Positions 18,160 to 26,472 of a stretch of DNA of 34,210 nt are shown in pieces. The stretch is taken from positions 1 to 34,210 of the forward strand of contig NZ_LQNF01000038.1 of assembly GCF_001618145.1 (NCBI RefSeq). The letters are read 5' to 3'. Position 1 is the stretch's first letter, and each line of letters begins with the position of its first letter. Below the pieces are notes generated by a model, which worked only from the letters and a program-made list of their open reading frames with translations, ran no database searches and was not told where the DNA came from. Made by a program: the position numbers and the translations under genes. Source of the DNA: Oceanobacillus damuensis (lineage in GTDB: Bacteria; Bacillota; Bacilli; Bacillales; Amphibacillaceae).

Positions 18160-20010
18160 ATGAGTATCATTCAGATGTCAGATGCACTGGCAAATAAAAT
18201 AGCTGCAGGAGAAGTTGTTGAACGTCCCGCATCTGTTGTAAAAGAGCTTGTCGAAAACAGTATTGATGCAAACAGTACTTGGATAAAGATTGATATCACC
18301 GAAGCAGGCTTGCAGGAGATCAGGATCACGGACAATGGGGATGGAATGTCAGAAAAGGATACCGATAAAGCATTTCTGAGGCATGCAACGAGCAAGATTA
18401 AAAGTGAGACAGATTTATTTCATGTCAAAACACTTGGGTTTCGTGGAGAAGCACTAGCAAGTATTGCATCAGTAAGCAGGCTGACAATCAAGACCTCACA
18501 AGGGGATGATGCAGGTACGTTTTTGTCATTGGAAGGCGGCAAGCCACTTGTGAAGAAAAAAAGCGATGCACGAAAAGGAACAGAGATCACAATAAAGGAC
18601 CTTTTCTTCAATACACCGGCAAGACTTAAATATATGAAAAGCCTGCATACGGAATTAGGACATGTTACAGATCTATTAAACAGGATGGCTCTTTCCCATC
18701 CTGAGATACGATTTGAAGCGACACATAATGGGAAAGGTTTATTTAAAACTTCAGGTACCGGAGACTTGCTGCAGGTCATTGCACAAATATACGGGATGAA
18801 TGTTGCCAAGAAGATGCTTCCGATAAAGCATAGTACGTTGGATTTTTCAATTGAAGGCTATATAGCCAAACCAGAAATCACAAGAGCTTCAAGAGCGTAT
18901 GTATCAACAATCATTAATGGTCGCTATATTAGAAATCCTGCTTTGACCCAAGCCATCCTTCGTGGATATCATACACTGCTGCCGATTGGACGATCACCTA
19001 TCGTGATTTTGGCTATTGATATGGACCCGATACTCGTAGATGTCAATGTCCACCCCGCTAAGCTTGAGGTTCGCTTCAGTAAGGACAGAGAACTGTATTC
19101 TGCCATCGAACAAACCATCAAAACCAAGTTTCGTGAAATCACCTTAATCCCGGAGATGGAACAGAAGCCGAAAGTAAAAGATAAATCCATTCAGCATACA
19201 TTGGACTTTGATAAGGTATTTAAAGAGGACAATGCAAGGAATAATGAAGTGGCTGGAAGTCAACAGGTAATCCATGATGCGACACCATCATTTTCAGAAC
19301 GGAAAAGCAATGTTCAGCCACTGGATGAGCAGGAAAATACAAAAGAAATATTCAGTCAGCCGATCAATGAAATGAATGAAATCAAGGAAATGGAAGCTGA
19401 GCCCATTAAAGAAGAGGCGGAAAATCCACGTGTCCCTCCAATGTATCCGATTGGGCAATTACAGGGTACATATATTTTGGCTCAAAATGAAAATGGCCTG
19501 TATATGATTGACCAGCATGCAGCACAGGAACGGATCAAATACGAATTTTTCAAGGAAAAGCTTGGAAAGCCTGTCAATGAATCACAAGAGCTTCTGTTGC
19601 CAATGACGTTTGAGTTCTCCAAGCAGGAAGCTATATTTATTGAACAATATAAAGAAGAACTTGAAAAAGTAGGTTTATTTTTTGAACAATTCGGCAATCA
19701 GACTTATGTTATCCGTTCCCATCCAAACTGGTTCCCAGCAGGTTTTGAAGAAGAAGTGATCCGGGAAATGATTGAGCAGATCATGAATGAAGAAAAAGTT
19801 AATGTGCAATCGATCAGGGAAGAAGCTGCTATTCTGATGTCCTGTAAACGGTCGATTAAAGCGAATCATTATTTGAATGAGGATGATATGTTACGCTTGC
19901 TTGAGGATTTGCGAAAAACAACTGATCCATTTACATGTCCGCATGGCAGGCCGATAATCGTTCATTTCTCCACGTATGAACTGGAAAAAATGTTCAAACG
20001 GATTATGTAA
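18160..20010 (+). CDS. mutL: DNA mismatch repair endonuclease MutL
   Basis: A 616-residue MutL. The N-terminal GHKL ATPase motifs are present ([26 protein letters not shown]). A variable acidic linker follows at about residues 345-430. The C-terminal nicking domain has the endonuclease motif [12 protein letters not shown] at about 451 and the zinc-site motifs [10 protein letters not shown] and CPHGRP (~593), so this is the nicking type of MutL used where there is no MutH. The stop codon is part of a 7-bp duplication flanking the repeat element that follows, so the native 3' end of the transcript has been displaced. Confidence 0.96.
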   Translation: MSIIQMSDALANKIAAGEVVERPASVVKELVENSIDANSTWIKIDITEAGLQEIRITDNGDGMSEKDTDKAFLRHATSKIKSETDLFHVKTLGFRGEALASIASVSRLTIKTSQGDDAGTFLSLEGGKPLVKKKSDARKGTEITIKDLFFNTPARLKYMKSLHTELGHVTDLLNRMALSHPEIRFEATHNGKGLFKTSGTGDLLQVIAQIYGMNVAKKMLPIKHSTLDFSIEGYIAKPEITRASRAYVSTIINGRYIRNPALTQAILRGYHTLLPIGRSPIVILAIDMDPILVDVNVHPAKLEVRFSKDRELYSAIEQTIKTKFREITLIPEMEQKPKVKDKSIQHTLDFDKVFKEDNARNNEVAGSQQVIHDATPSFSERKSNVQPLDEQENTKEIFSQPINEMNEIKEMEAEPIKEEAENPRVPPMYPIGQLQGTYILAQNENGLYMIDQHAAQERIKYEFFKEKLGKPVNESQELLLPMTFEFSKQEAIFIEQYKEELEKVGLFFEQFGNQTYVIRSHPNWFPAGFEEEVIREMIEQIMNEEKVNVQSIREEAAILMSCKRSIKANHYLNEDDMLRLLEDLRKTTDPFTCPHGRPIIVHFSTYELEKMFKRIM

Positions 20011-20014
20011 GGAA
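20008..20014. repeat. Left copy of 7-bp target-site duplication
   Basis: taaggaa, whose first three bases are the mutL stop codon. It matches the right copy at 20710-20716 exactly. Confidence 0.7.
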
Positions 20015-20205
20015 CTCAACTTTCGCACCAAGAAAATTAGCTTTAACAGTTAACTGGGTTAAACTTGGAATGTCTCTAATAATCCCCTTGTGAACCTGAT
20101 GGAAATAAGGCTATTTAAAAGATGGTTTGCTTTTTAATTATTGCATAGTAGATATAAAATGCGAAGTAACTGGAGATATATCACCGAAATTGTCCTATTG
20201 TCGCC

Positions 20206-20285
20206 GTCCGGGATCGCTCTGGGCGGATGCGCCTCCGAAATTGATTTGTATTTCCGAGGAGTCACCGCCCGCCGCTCACCCGGAC
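20206..20285. repeat. GC-rich hairpin inside the MITE-like element
   Basis: gtccggg / cccggac close the base, gggcgg / ccgccc lie within, and cctc-gaaat / attt-c-gagg form an apical stem with one mismatch. The composition is much richer in G and C than the surrounding core genome. Confidence 0.65.
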
Positions 20286-20350
20286 TGGTGTAGCTGTGTA
20301 TTGCTAGTTTAGCTATCGCACAGGTTATAAGTGGCAGCATGCGCTAATCA

Positions 20351-20468
20351 GCTCGGGGAAATACACGGAGACTCCTACGGGAAGAGAGGCAACGGTGAGA
20401 CAGCGCAGCGCTTTAGCGCAAGTTGGCTCACCAGCCGCCCGTGGAAAGCGCAGTGTATTTCCCCGAGC
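20351..20468. repeat. 118-nt structured palindrome inside the MITE-like element
   Basis: The arms gctcggggaaatacac and gtgtatttccccgagc are perfect 16-base complements. Inside them acggg / cccgt and ggtgag / ctcacc can pair, with a small gcgc hairpin at the tip, giving a long rod or branched fold. Similar GC-rich palindromes of the type "gagactcctgcggga" recur in Bacillus genomes from memory; their function is not known to me. Confidence 0.7.
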
Positions 20469-20709
20469 GGTCGCCGAAGATACCTATCGCGCGTTACAGC
20501 TTATTCAAAACCAATTGTAATTAAGTTACTTCGCATTTTACATAAACTGCGAATAAAAAGATCTGAAACTAAAAGAACGACGATGGGGTACAGGTGTATC
20601 CAGGCTACTCAGTGCAAATAGTTAATCCAAAGTCAACTTCAGCAGTGCAACTCACGCCATCCTAATTCTGCCAAGGCTTATTTATCTATTTCCTTCTGCG
20701 AAAGTTGAA

Positions 20710-20716
20710 TAAGGAA
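20710..20716. repeat. Right copy of 7-bp target-site duplication
   Basis: taaggaa directly after the right end of the element, identical to 20008-20014. Confidence 0.7.
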
Positions 20717-20803
20717 GATGTATAAAATTTCCATCTACCGACGAAGATAATGCTAAAAGCAGAAGTGAAAAAATGATGCTGCATTAAATTCGAGGTGTGG
20801 AAG

Positions 20804-21253
20804 TTGGATAATCAGAAACTGATCAATTTTTTAAATCAAATGCTCTCCAATTACGTTGTTCTGTATGTTAAGTTACATCGTTATCACTGGTTTGTGCAAG
20901 GCAGGCATTTCTTTACCCTCCACGAAAAGTTTGAGGAAATGTATAATCGTATTGCTGCCGACCTTGATGCTATTGCTGAAAGAATATTAATGATAAATGG
21001 TAAACCACTGGCAACGATGAGTAAATATTTAAAGGAATCAACATTGGAAGAAGCAAATGCCGACGATAAGGAAATGGAGATAATTGCACAGCTGTTGCAG
21101 GATCTTACACAGGTAGTCGAGGAAATCAGTAAATTGGGTCTGCCACTTGCAGATGAAGTGAGCGATGAACCAACTGCAGATATGCTTATAGGTCTCCAGG
21201 GACAACTCGAAAAAGAAATCTGGATGCTGACAGCGTATTCAGCATATGAATAA
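20804..21253 (+). CDS. Dps/MrgA-family ferritin-like DNA-protection protein
   Basis: A 149-residue Dps-type miniferritin that oxidises and stores iron and shields DNA from peroxide. The N-terminal helix has LHRYHWFVQGRHFFTLHEKFEEMY, which contains the inter-subunit ferroxidase ligands (H in YHW, the later H, and D/E of DLDAIAER). The chain is close to B. subtilis MrgA. The start is best placed at a TTG (20804) six bases after gaggtg; a GTG at 20795 overlaps that site. No PerR box or clear promoter is seen in the 90 bases between the repeat element and the gene, so its regulation may have been altered by the insertion. It is not in this position in B. subtilis. Confidence 0.9.
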   Translation: MDNQKLINFLNQMLSNYVVLYVKLHRYHWFVQGRHFFTLHEKFEEMYNRIAADLDAIAERILMINGKPLATMSKYLKESTLEEANADDKEMEIIAQLLQDLTQVVEEISKLGLPLADEVSDEPTADMLIGLQGQLEKEIWMLTAYSAYE

Positions 21254-21276
21254 AAAGAAATTTTAGGGGAATACTA

Positions 21277-22206
21277 ATGAAAAAAAATGTAGTTACCATT
21301 GTGGGTCCAACAGCTGTTGGAAAAACAAAATTGAGTATTGAGCTCGCAATGCGATTTAATGGGGAAATCATAAACGGAGATTCGATGCAAGTGTATAAAG
21401 GATTTGACATCGGTACTGCAAAAGTGAGACCTGCCGAAATGCAGGAAATTCCCCATCATCTAATCGATATAAAGGAACCTGAACAGGAATTTTCTGCTGC
21501 TGATTTTAAAGCGTATGTGCAAAAATACATAAATGAAATTTCCGCACGGGGTAAGCTACCGATTATAGTTGGAGGAAGTGGCCTGTATATCCAGTCTGCG
21601 CTCTATGATTATCATTTTTCTAACATAAAAAGGGACCACGACCTGACGATGAAGATGGAAGAAATCGTCGCGTCTCAAGGAATTATGCCGTTGTATAACC
21701 AACTGGTGCAAATCGACCCTGAGCAGGCGGAAAAAATCCATCCGAATAATCATAGGCGGGTCATCCGAGCCCTTGAAATCTATGAATCAACCGGAAAAAC
21801 AATGACGGAGTACCAGAAGACCCAATCAATGGAGTCACCCTACAATCCAATATTATTGGGGTTGGAGATGGAAAGGGCGCTTCTCTATAAGCGTATTAAC
21901 GAACGAGTCGACCAAATGATGGCAGCTGGCCTGCTTGAAGAGGTTAGAGAGCTATACGGAAAGGGGCTTCAAGATTGCCAGCCGATGAAAGCAATTGGAT
22001 ATAAGGAGTTTATTCCATATTTTAAAAAAGAACAAACCCTTGAGGAGACAATCGATTTATTAAAACGGAATTCAAGAAGATATGCCAAAAGACAGTTTAC
22101 CTGGTTTAAAAATAAAATGGATGTAACATGGTATTCTTTGACACCAGATACAGCAGATGAAAAATTTGGAGTTATTTTTGAAGATTTAGCAGGAATTTTG
22201 AAATAA
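21277..22206 (+). CDS. miaA: MiaA, tRNA dimethylallyltransferase
   Basis: A 309-residue enzyme that attaches a dimethylallyl group to A37 of tRNAs reading UNN codons, giving i6A, which MiaB (12389) then methylthiolates. The P-loop GPTAVGKT is at the N-terminus; NGDSMQVYKGFDIGTAK and NHRRVIRALEI are characteristic of the family. The start has taggggaa upstream. It is 23 bases after the Dps gene and 42 bases before hfq, with no terminator in either gap, so the three may be cotranscribed. Confidence 0.96.
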   Translation: MKKNVVTIVGPTAVGKTKLSIELAMRFNGEIINGDSMQVYKGFDIGTAKVRPAEMQEIPHHLIDIKEPEQEFSAADFKAYVQKYINEISARGKLPIIVGGSGLYIQSALYDYHFSNIKRDHDLTMKMEEIVASQGIMPLYNQLVQIDPEQAEKIHPNNHRRVIRALEIYESTGKTMTEYQKTQSMESPYNPILLGLEMERALLYKRINERVDQMMAAGLLEEVRELYGKGLQDCQPMKAIGYKEFIPYFKKEQTLEETIDLLKRNSRRYAKRQFTWFKNKMDVTWYSLTPDTADEKFGVIFEDLAGILK

Positions 22207-22248
22207 TGGTAGAATTAGTAATACAGATAGAAAAGAGGAGGAACTTCC

Positions 22249-22473
22249 ATGGCTCAAACGGTAAATATCCAGGATCAGTATTTAAATCAATTAAGAAAAA
22301 ATCATATTTCAGTTACTGTCTTTTTAACGAATGGATTTCAATTGAGAGGTATTGTTAAAGCGTTTGACAATTTTACAATCCTCCTGGAGACGGATGGGAA
22401 ACAGCAACTCATTTTTAAACATGCTATCTCAACGTTTGCTCCGGTTAAAAATGTTACTCTTGAAAAAGAATAA
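22249..22473 (+). CDS. hfq: Hfq, RNA chaperone
   Basis: A 74-residue Sm-like protein forming a ring hexamer that binds U-rich and A-rich RNA. Sm1 and Sm2 motifs are intact ([24 protein letters not shown] and [18 protein letters not shown] is the YKHAI-like signature). A strong gaggagg lies ahead of the start. miaA-hfq order is widespread. It is followed by a strong terminator. Confidence 0.97.
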   Translation: MAQTVNIQDQYLNQLRKNHISVTVFLTNGFQLRGIVKAFDNFTILLETDGKQQLIFKHAISTFAPVKNVTLEKE

Positions 22474-22479
22474 TTAGAT

Positions 22480-22508
22480 AAAACGGACGCCGATTTGCGT
22501 CCGTTTTA
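22480..22508 (+). terminator. Rho-independent terminator after hfq
   Basis: A perfect stem aaaacggacgc / gcgtccgtttt with a 6-base loop; the T's are within the second arm. Confidence 0.88.
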
Positions 22509-22628
22509 ATATTTACAAAAAGAAGTATCCTGGTAACGGATTGCTGCGTTTTACGTTTACATAAAGTGAATACCCTGCAGACGGGCATGACTGCAAGCCT
22601 ACCTGAATCCTCTGGAGCAGAACCGAAC

Positions 22629-22716
22629 ATTTAGGGGAGTTTGTCCATCACTTAAGTATCCCTAAATTGATTCTTTGGTCTGTCCGTACGCCTTAACTAA
22701 ACATACGGTCAAAGAA
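22629..22716 (+). repeat. Two hairpins in the hfq-spoVK gap
   Basis: The ~293-base gap between hfq and spoVK holds no gene. It contains atttagggga / tccctaaat (22629-22667) and directly after it ttctttg...ccgtac / catacgg...caaagaa (22671-22716). These could be leader structure or a weak terminator without a T-tract. gcgtatactg near 22768 resembles a sigma-E -10, but its -35 is poor. Confidence 0.45.
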
Positions 22717-22801
22717 GGAGTAAGGTGTTTTGGATATGGGCATTTGTCACACCTCCAGATTCTTTTGCGTATACTGTGGAAGAGTAAGGGGTGATCCAAT
22801 A

Positions 22802-23728
22802 ATGGCGCAGCTGCAAGGATATAAAAACGGTAAAATTAATATTATTTTACAGGAACGGGACTATGTTGATTCTCAACAAAAATGCAAAAAGCAATCGATT
22901 GAAAATAATCCGTTTAAACTGATTGATCATGAATTTTCTTCATTTGTGGGATTGGATAATTTAAAAAGCTCCATAAAAGAGATATACGCTACCATCTTAA
23001 TCAATGAGAAGCGGAAAGAAATCGGTTTAAAAGATTCCAAACAGGTACTTCATATGCTTTTTAAAGGGAATCCTGGTACAGGGAAAACCACTGTTGCCAG
23101 AAAGCTTGCCAAAATCTACTTTGAAATGAAAATCCTTTCCAAAGGTCATTTTATCGAAGCAGAACGGGCTGATTTGGTCGGGGAATATATTGGGCAAACC
23201 GCTCAAAAGACCCGGGCCATTATTCAAAAGGCAATGGGGGGAATTCTTTTTATCGATGAAGCCTATTCGTTGGCAAGGGGAGGCGAAAAGGACTTTGGTA
23301 AAGAAGCAATCGATACACTTGTCAAACATATGGAGGATAGTCATGAAGATTTTGTCCTGATACTTGCCGGGTATCCGTATGAGATGGACCGATTTTTAAC
23401 ATTCAACCCTGGACTGGAGTCCCGATTTCCCTTCATCCTGGAATTTGATGATTATGAAGTCAGCCAATTGCTGGAAATTGCCAATACAATGGCTGCTGAG
23501 AGAGAATATAATTTATCGAAGGAAGCGGAATGGGAACTGAGAAACCATCTATACAAAAAGCTGAGTGATAAATCCAGAAATTTCTCCAATGCAAGGTATG
23601 TCAGGAATGTCATTGAGCGTGCAATCCGCATGCATGCCGTAAGACTGTTAAACCAAAATAGCTATACTTCCAAAGACCTTGTACTACTGACAGGAAATGA
23701 TTTGCAGTTGGATCGCAGCTACAGTTAA
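22802..23728 (+). CDS. spoVK: SpoVK, AAA-family stage V sporulation ATPase
   Basis: A 308-residue AAA+ ATPase of the CbxX/CfxQ type. Walker A GNPGTGKTT, Walker B ILFIDEAYSLARGG, and arginine-finger region NPGLESRFPF are complete. It is required for spore maturation in B. subtilis; its substrate is unknown. The ATG at 22802 follows aaggggtga and begins MAQLQGYKNGKINIIL like the family; the frame is open from 22730, but that would add 24 cysteine-rich residues with no support. Confidence 0.93.
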   Translation: MAQLQGYKNGKINIILQERDYVDSQQKCKKQSIENNPFKLIDHEFSSFVGLDNLKSSIKEIYATILINEKRKEIGLKDSKQVLHMLFKGNPGTGKTTVARKLAKIYFEMKILSKGHFIEAERADLVGEYIGQTAQKTRAIIQKAMGGILFIDEAYSLARGGEKDFGKEAIDTLVKHMEDSHEDFVLILAGYPYEMDRFLTFNPGLESRFPFILEFDDYEVSQLLEIANTMAAEREYNLSKEAEWELRNHLYKKLSDKSRNFSNARYVRNVIERAIRMHAVRLLNQNSYTSKDLVLLTGNDLQLDRSYS

Positions 23729-23861
23729 AGTCAGTGTTATTTATTTCAAAAGATTTTTTTGATATGATTGATACAGACCAAGCAGTGGCATGTCAGCTAA
23801 TAGTGGATCTGAAGTCATTCGTTCCATTATCACAGAAAGTAATGAAGAAAGAGGTCTGTCT

Positions 23862-25100
23862 ATGTTCGAAGAAAGAATACTTATTATAGCAGTAAAAAGC
23901 AACAAACAAACGGAAGACCGATTTCAATCTTCCCTGGAAGAATTAATTTCATTAGGAAAAACAGCGGGAGGAACGGTTGAAAAGGTCGTAACTCAAAAAA
24001 GAAACCGTATCCATCCTGCTACATATATTGGGGAAGGGAAAATTGCCGAAATAAAAGAAGTTATTGATACAGAGGAAATTGACCTTGTCATTTCCAATGA
24101 TGAGCTCTCTGCCGGTCAAATGAGAAATCTTACCGATTATCTAGGCGTACGAATCATTGATAGAAGCCAACTGATATTAGACATTTTTGCCATGCGTGCA
24201 AGAACAAAAGAAGGCAAGCTTCAGGTGGAGCTTGCCCAATTGGAATACATGCTGCCGCGTCTGCATGGGCAGGGTGTTGCGATGTCGAGACTAGGAGGCG
24301 GCATTGGGACAAGGGGACCTGGTGAAACGAAGCTGGAGTCCGACAGACGTCATATCAGCAGAAGAATTTATGATATTAAACGGCGGCTGAAATTGGTTGT
24401 GAACCAAAGGGACCAATATCGCAAACGGCGGAAACATAATGATGTGTTCCAAATAGCTATTGTTGGATATACGAATGCCGGGAAGTCAACACTATTTAAC
24501 CGGCTCACAAAAAGTGATTCGCTGGAGGAGAACCTACTATTCGCAACATTGGATCCTCTAACACGTAAAATCAGTCTGCCTTCCGGTTTTGAACTACTCA
24601 TAACGGATACGGTTGGTTTCCTTCAGGAACTGCCGACTTCGCTCATTGCATCTTTCCGCTCTACACTGGAGGAAGTGACAGAGTCAGATTTTTTGTTGCA
24701 TGTTGTGGACGGATCGGATCCTGATCAGGCACAGCAGCAGGATACGGTCAACAGGCTGCTCGAAGACCTGGGGGCACAAAACCTGCCTATGCTTACGTTA
24801 TACAATAAGAAAGATCTAGGAACGGATGATTTTTTTCCTATGAATCATCCATATATGCGTATAAGTGCATACGATGAGGATGATATCAATAAGGTACTGA
24901 AAAAGATTGAGAAAATGCTGCAGGAGGAATGGGAGGATTATAAGGTGGTCCTGAATCCTGAAAATGGCAGATTAATCAATAATTTGACAACAGAAACGAT
25001 TATCAAAGACAAAGCTTTTGATGAAGAAAAAAATAGTTATGTTATTCGTGGTTTTATCAGACAAGACCATTCATTGACTAGTTTATTGAAGGAGCAATAA
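23862..25100 (+). CDS. hflX: HflX (YnbA), ribosome-associated GTPase
   Basis: A 412-residue GTPase that rescues or splits stalled/hibernating 70S ribosomes. The N-terminal HflX domain with its glycine-rich segment (RLGGGIGTRGPGETKLE) precedes the G domain: G1 GYTNAGKST, G3 DTVGF, G4 YNKKD. aaagaggt supports the ATG at 23862; an earlier in-frame ATG at 23790 would add 24 residues with no family counterpart. ynbB follows after five bases, as in B. subtilis. Confidence 0.94.
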   Translation: MFEERILIIAVKSNKQTEDRFQSSLEELISLGKTAGGTVEKVVTQKRNRIHPATYIGEGKIAEIKEVIDTEEIDLVISNDELSAGQMRNLTDYLGVRIIDRSQLILDIFAMRARTKEGKLQVELAQLEYMLPRLHGQGVAMSRLGGGIGTRGPGETKLESDRRHISRRIYDIKRRLKLVVNQRDQYRKRRKHNDVFQIAIVGYTNAGKSTLFNRLTKSDSLEENLLFATLDPLTRKISLPSGFELLITDTVGFLQELPTSLIASFRSTLEEVTESDFLLHVVDGSDPDQAQQQDTVNRLLEDLGAQNLPMLTLYNKKDLGTDDFFPMNHPYMRISAYDEDDINKVLKKIEKMLQEEWEDYKVVLNPENGRLINNLTTETIIKDKAFDEEKNSYVIRGFIRQDHSLTSLLKEQ

Positions 25101-25105
25101 TCAAC

Positions 25106-26353
25106 ATGATTGAAACATTAATGAGCCAGGCAGAATCAGATTGTATACAGCAGCACCGAAACATTGATTCCATTACAGAAACAAACCAGAAGCGAGTACT
25201 TGATGCATTCATTAAAAACAGAATCAGTGACAGCCATTTTAATTCCACAAGTGGTTATGGGTATGATGATTTAGGCAGAGAAGGACTGGAAGCAGTATAT
25301 GCAGATGTATTCGGAGGAGAGGACGCCCTTGTCAGACCGCAGATTGTTTCGGGAACCCATGCAATCACGACTGTGTTATTCGGTCTCTTGCGTCCGGATG
25401 ATGAATTAATATATATTACCGGCAAACCATACGATACACTGGAAGAAGTAATTGGGAAGCGTGGAACCAATAATACAGGTTCTTTGCGGGATTTTAAAAT
25501 TAAATACAACGAAGTTTCACTGAGAGAAGAGGGGTATGTTGATTATTCGGGAATTAAGGATGCAATTAATGAGGGAACAAAAGTAATAGGAATTCAGCGT
25601 TCGAAAGGCTATGACGACAGACCGTCGTTCACTGTCGATGAGATAGGGGAAATGGTCCGTTTCATTAAGGAAATAAAGGAAGACATTATCATATTTGTCG
25701 ACAATTGCTATGGTGAGTTTGTGGAAGTGAAAGAACCACTTCATGTGGGTGCTGACATAATCGCGGGTTCTTTAATAAAAAATCCAGGTGGGGGAATTGT
25801 AAGAGCAGGTGGTTATATTGTTGGACGCCAGGACCTGGTTAACCAGTGTGCAAACAGATTAACCGCCCCCGGCCTTGGTAAAGAAACAGGTGCAACATTG
25901 AATATGCTGCAGGAGATGTATCAAGGATTCTTCCTTGCCCCACATGTTGTTGGTGAAGCACTTAAAGGGGCTGTATTGACAGCAAGGTTTCTGGACCTGG
26001 CAGGCTTTCGCACTTCCCCTGGCTACAGGGAGGCACGCACAGATTTAATTCAATCGGTAACATTTCCAGATGCAGACCAGATGGTGGCCTTTTGCCAGGC
26101 AATCCAGCAGAATTCTCCTGTTAATTCCTATGTAACTCCGTACCCAAGTGAAATGCCCGGCTATGAAGATAAAGTGATCATGGCTGCCGGGACATTCATT
26201 CAAGGTTCGAGTATAGAATTGTCTGCAGATGGGCCAATCAGAGCTCCGTATACTGCTTTTGTCCAAGGTGGGCTCACTTATGCGCATATAAAGATAGCTT
26301 TACGCGAATCGGTAAAAATTTTAAGCGAAAAAGGTTTCCTTTCCAATGAATAG
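25106..26353 (+). CDS. ynbB: YnbB, PLP-dependent methionine gamma-lyase-like protein
   Basis: A 415-residue fold-type I PLP enzyme of the PF06838 group, once called aluminium resistance protein. The PLP-binding lysine is in SLIKNPGGGIVRAGGYI. GTHAITTVLFGLLRPDDELIYITGKPYDTLEE is the cofactor-side region, and FVDNCYGEFVE carries the aspartate that pairs with the pyridine nitrogen. The substrate is unproven; a carbon-sulphur lyase is the usual guess. It sits five bases behind hflX with aaggagc inside the hflX end. Confidence 0.92.
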   Translation: MIETLMSQAESDCIQQHRNIDSITETNQKRVLDAFIKNRISDSHFNSTSGYGYDDLGREGLEAVYADVFGGEDALVRPQIVSGTHAITTVLFGLLRPDDELIYITGKPYDTLEEVIGKRGTNNTGSLRDFKIKYNEVSLREEGYVDYSGIKDAINEGTKVIGIQRSKGYDDRPSFTVDEIGEMVRFIKEIKEDIIIFVDNCYGEFVEVKEPLHVGADIIAGSLIKNPGGGIVRAGGYIVGRQDLVNQCANRLTAPGLGKETGATLNMLQEMYQGFFLAPHVVGEALKGAVLTARFLDLAGFRTSPGYREARTDLIQSVTFPDADQMVAFCQAIQQNSPVNSYVTPYPSEMPGYEDKVIMAAGTFIQGSSIELSADGPIRAPYTAFVQGGLTYAHIKIALRESVKILSEKGFLSNE

Positions 26354-26389
26354 GGTATATGAAAAAAATCAGAAAATCTAATAACTTAA

Positions 26390-26406
26390 TGTCAGGATTG
26401 CTTACA
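26390..26406 (+). promoter_or_regulatory. GlnR operator 1 (upstream site)
   Basis: tgtca-ggattgc-ttaca is a perfect match to the GlnR/TnrA consensus TGTNA-N7-TNACA. It lies directly upstream of the -35 box, as in B. subtilis glnRA. Confidence 0.9.
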
Positions 26407-26411
26407 TGCAT

Positions 26412-26440
26412 TTGACACATAACCTTACATATTCTATAAT
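26412..26440 (+). promoter_or_regulatory. Sigma-A promoter of glnRA
   Basis: TTGACA and TATAAT are separated by 17 bases, with both boxes perfect. The -35 and spacer are covered by the second GlnR operator, so GlnR binding should block RNA polymerase. Confidence 0.92.
26413..26429 (+). promoter_or_regulatory. GlnR operator 2 (overlapping -35)
   Basis: tgaca-cataacc-ttaca has one departure from TGTNA-N7-TNACA. It overlaps the -35 exactly as the proximal operator does in B. subtilis. Confidence 0.8.
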
Positions 26441-26472
26441 TACGTTATAAAGAATTAGGGGAGGGTTATCTG

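Larger units (their letters stand above)
20156..20539. repeat. Nested segment bounded by perfect 16-bp inverted repeat
   Basis: aaaatgcgaagtaact (20156-20171) and agttacttcgcatttt (20524-20539) are exact reverse complements. They may delimit an older element inside the larger one, or close the base of a large folded RNA. Enclosed are the GC-rich hairpins at 20206-20285 and 20351-20468. Confidence 0.7.
20015..20709. mobile_element. MITE-like non-autonomous element with 12-bp inverted ends
   Basis: The ends are perfect inverted repeats: tcaactttcgca at 20016-20027 and tgcgaaagttga at 20697-20708. Outside them, after one unpaired base on each side, the 7-base sequence taaggaa occurs at 20008-20014 and again at 20710-20716, as expected of a target-site duplication. 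No transposase gene lies inside; the short open frames there coincide with hairpins. The inside contains a nested inverted repeat pair and two GC-rich hairpins. The right part recurs at 1-177. I infer a small element moved by a transposase encoded elsewhere. Confidence 0.8.

Noticed and set aside
20127-20621. Three short open frames of 61-96 codons inside the repeat element
   Set aside because: They run through perfect inverted repeats on both strands, lack ribosome sites and have no protein-like composition; they are by-products of the GC-rich palindromes.
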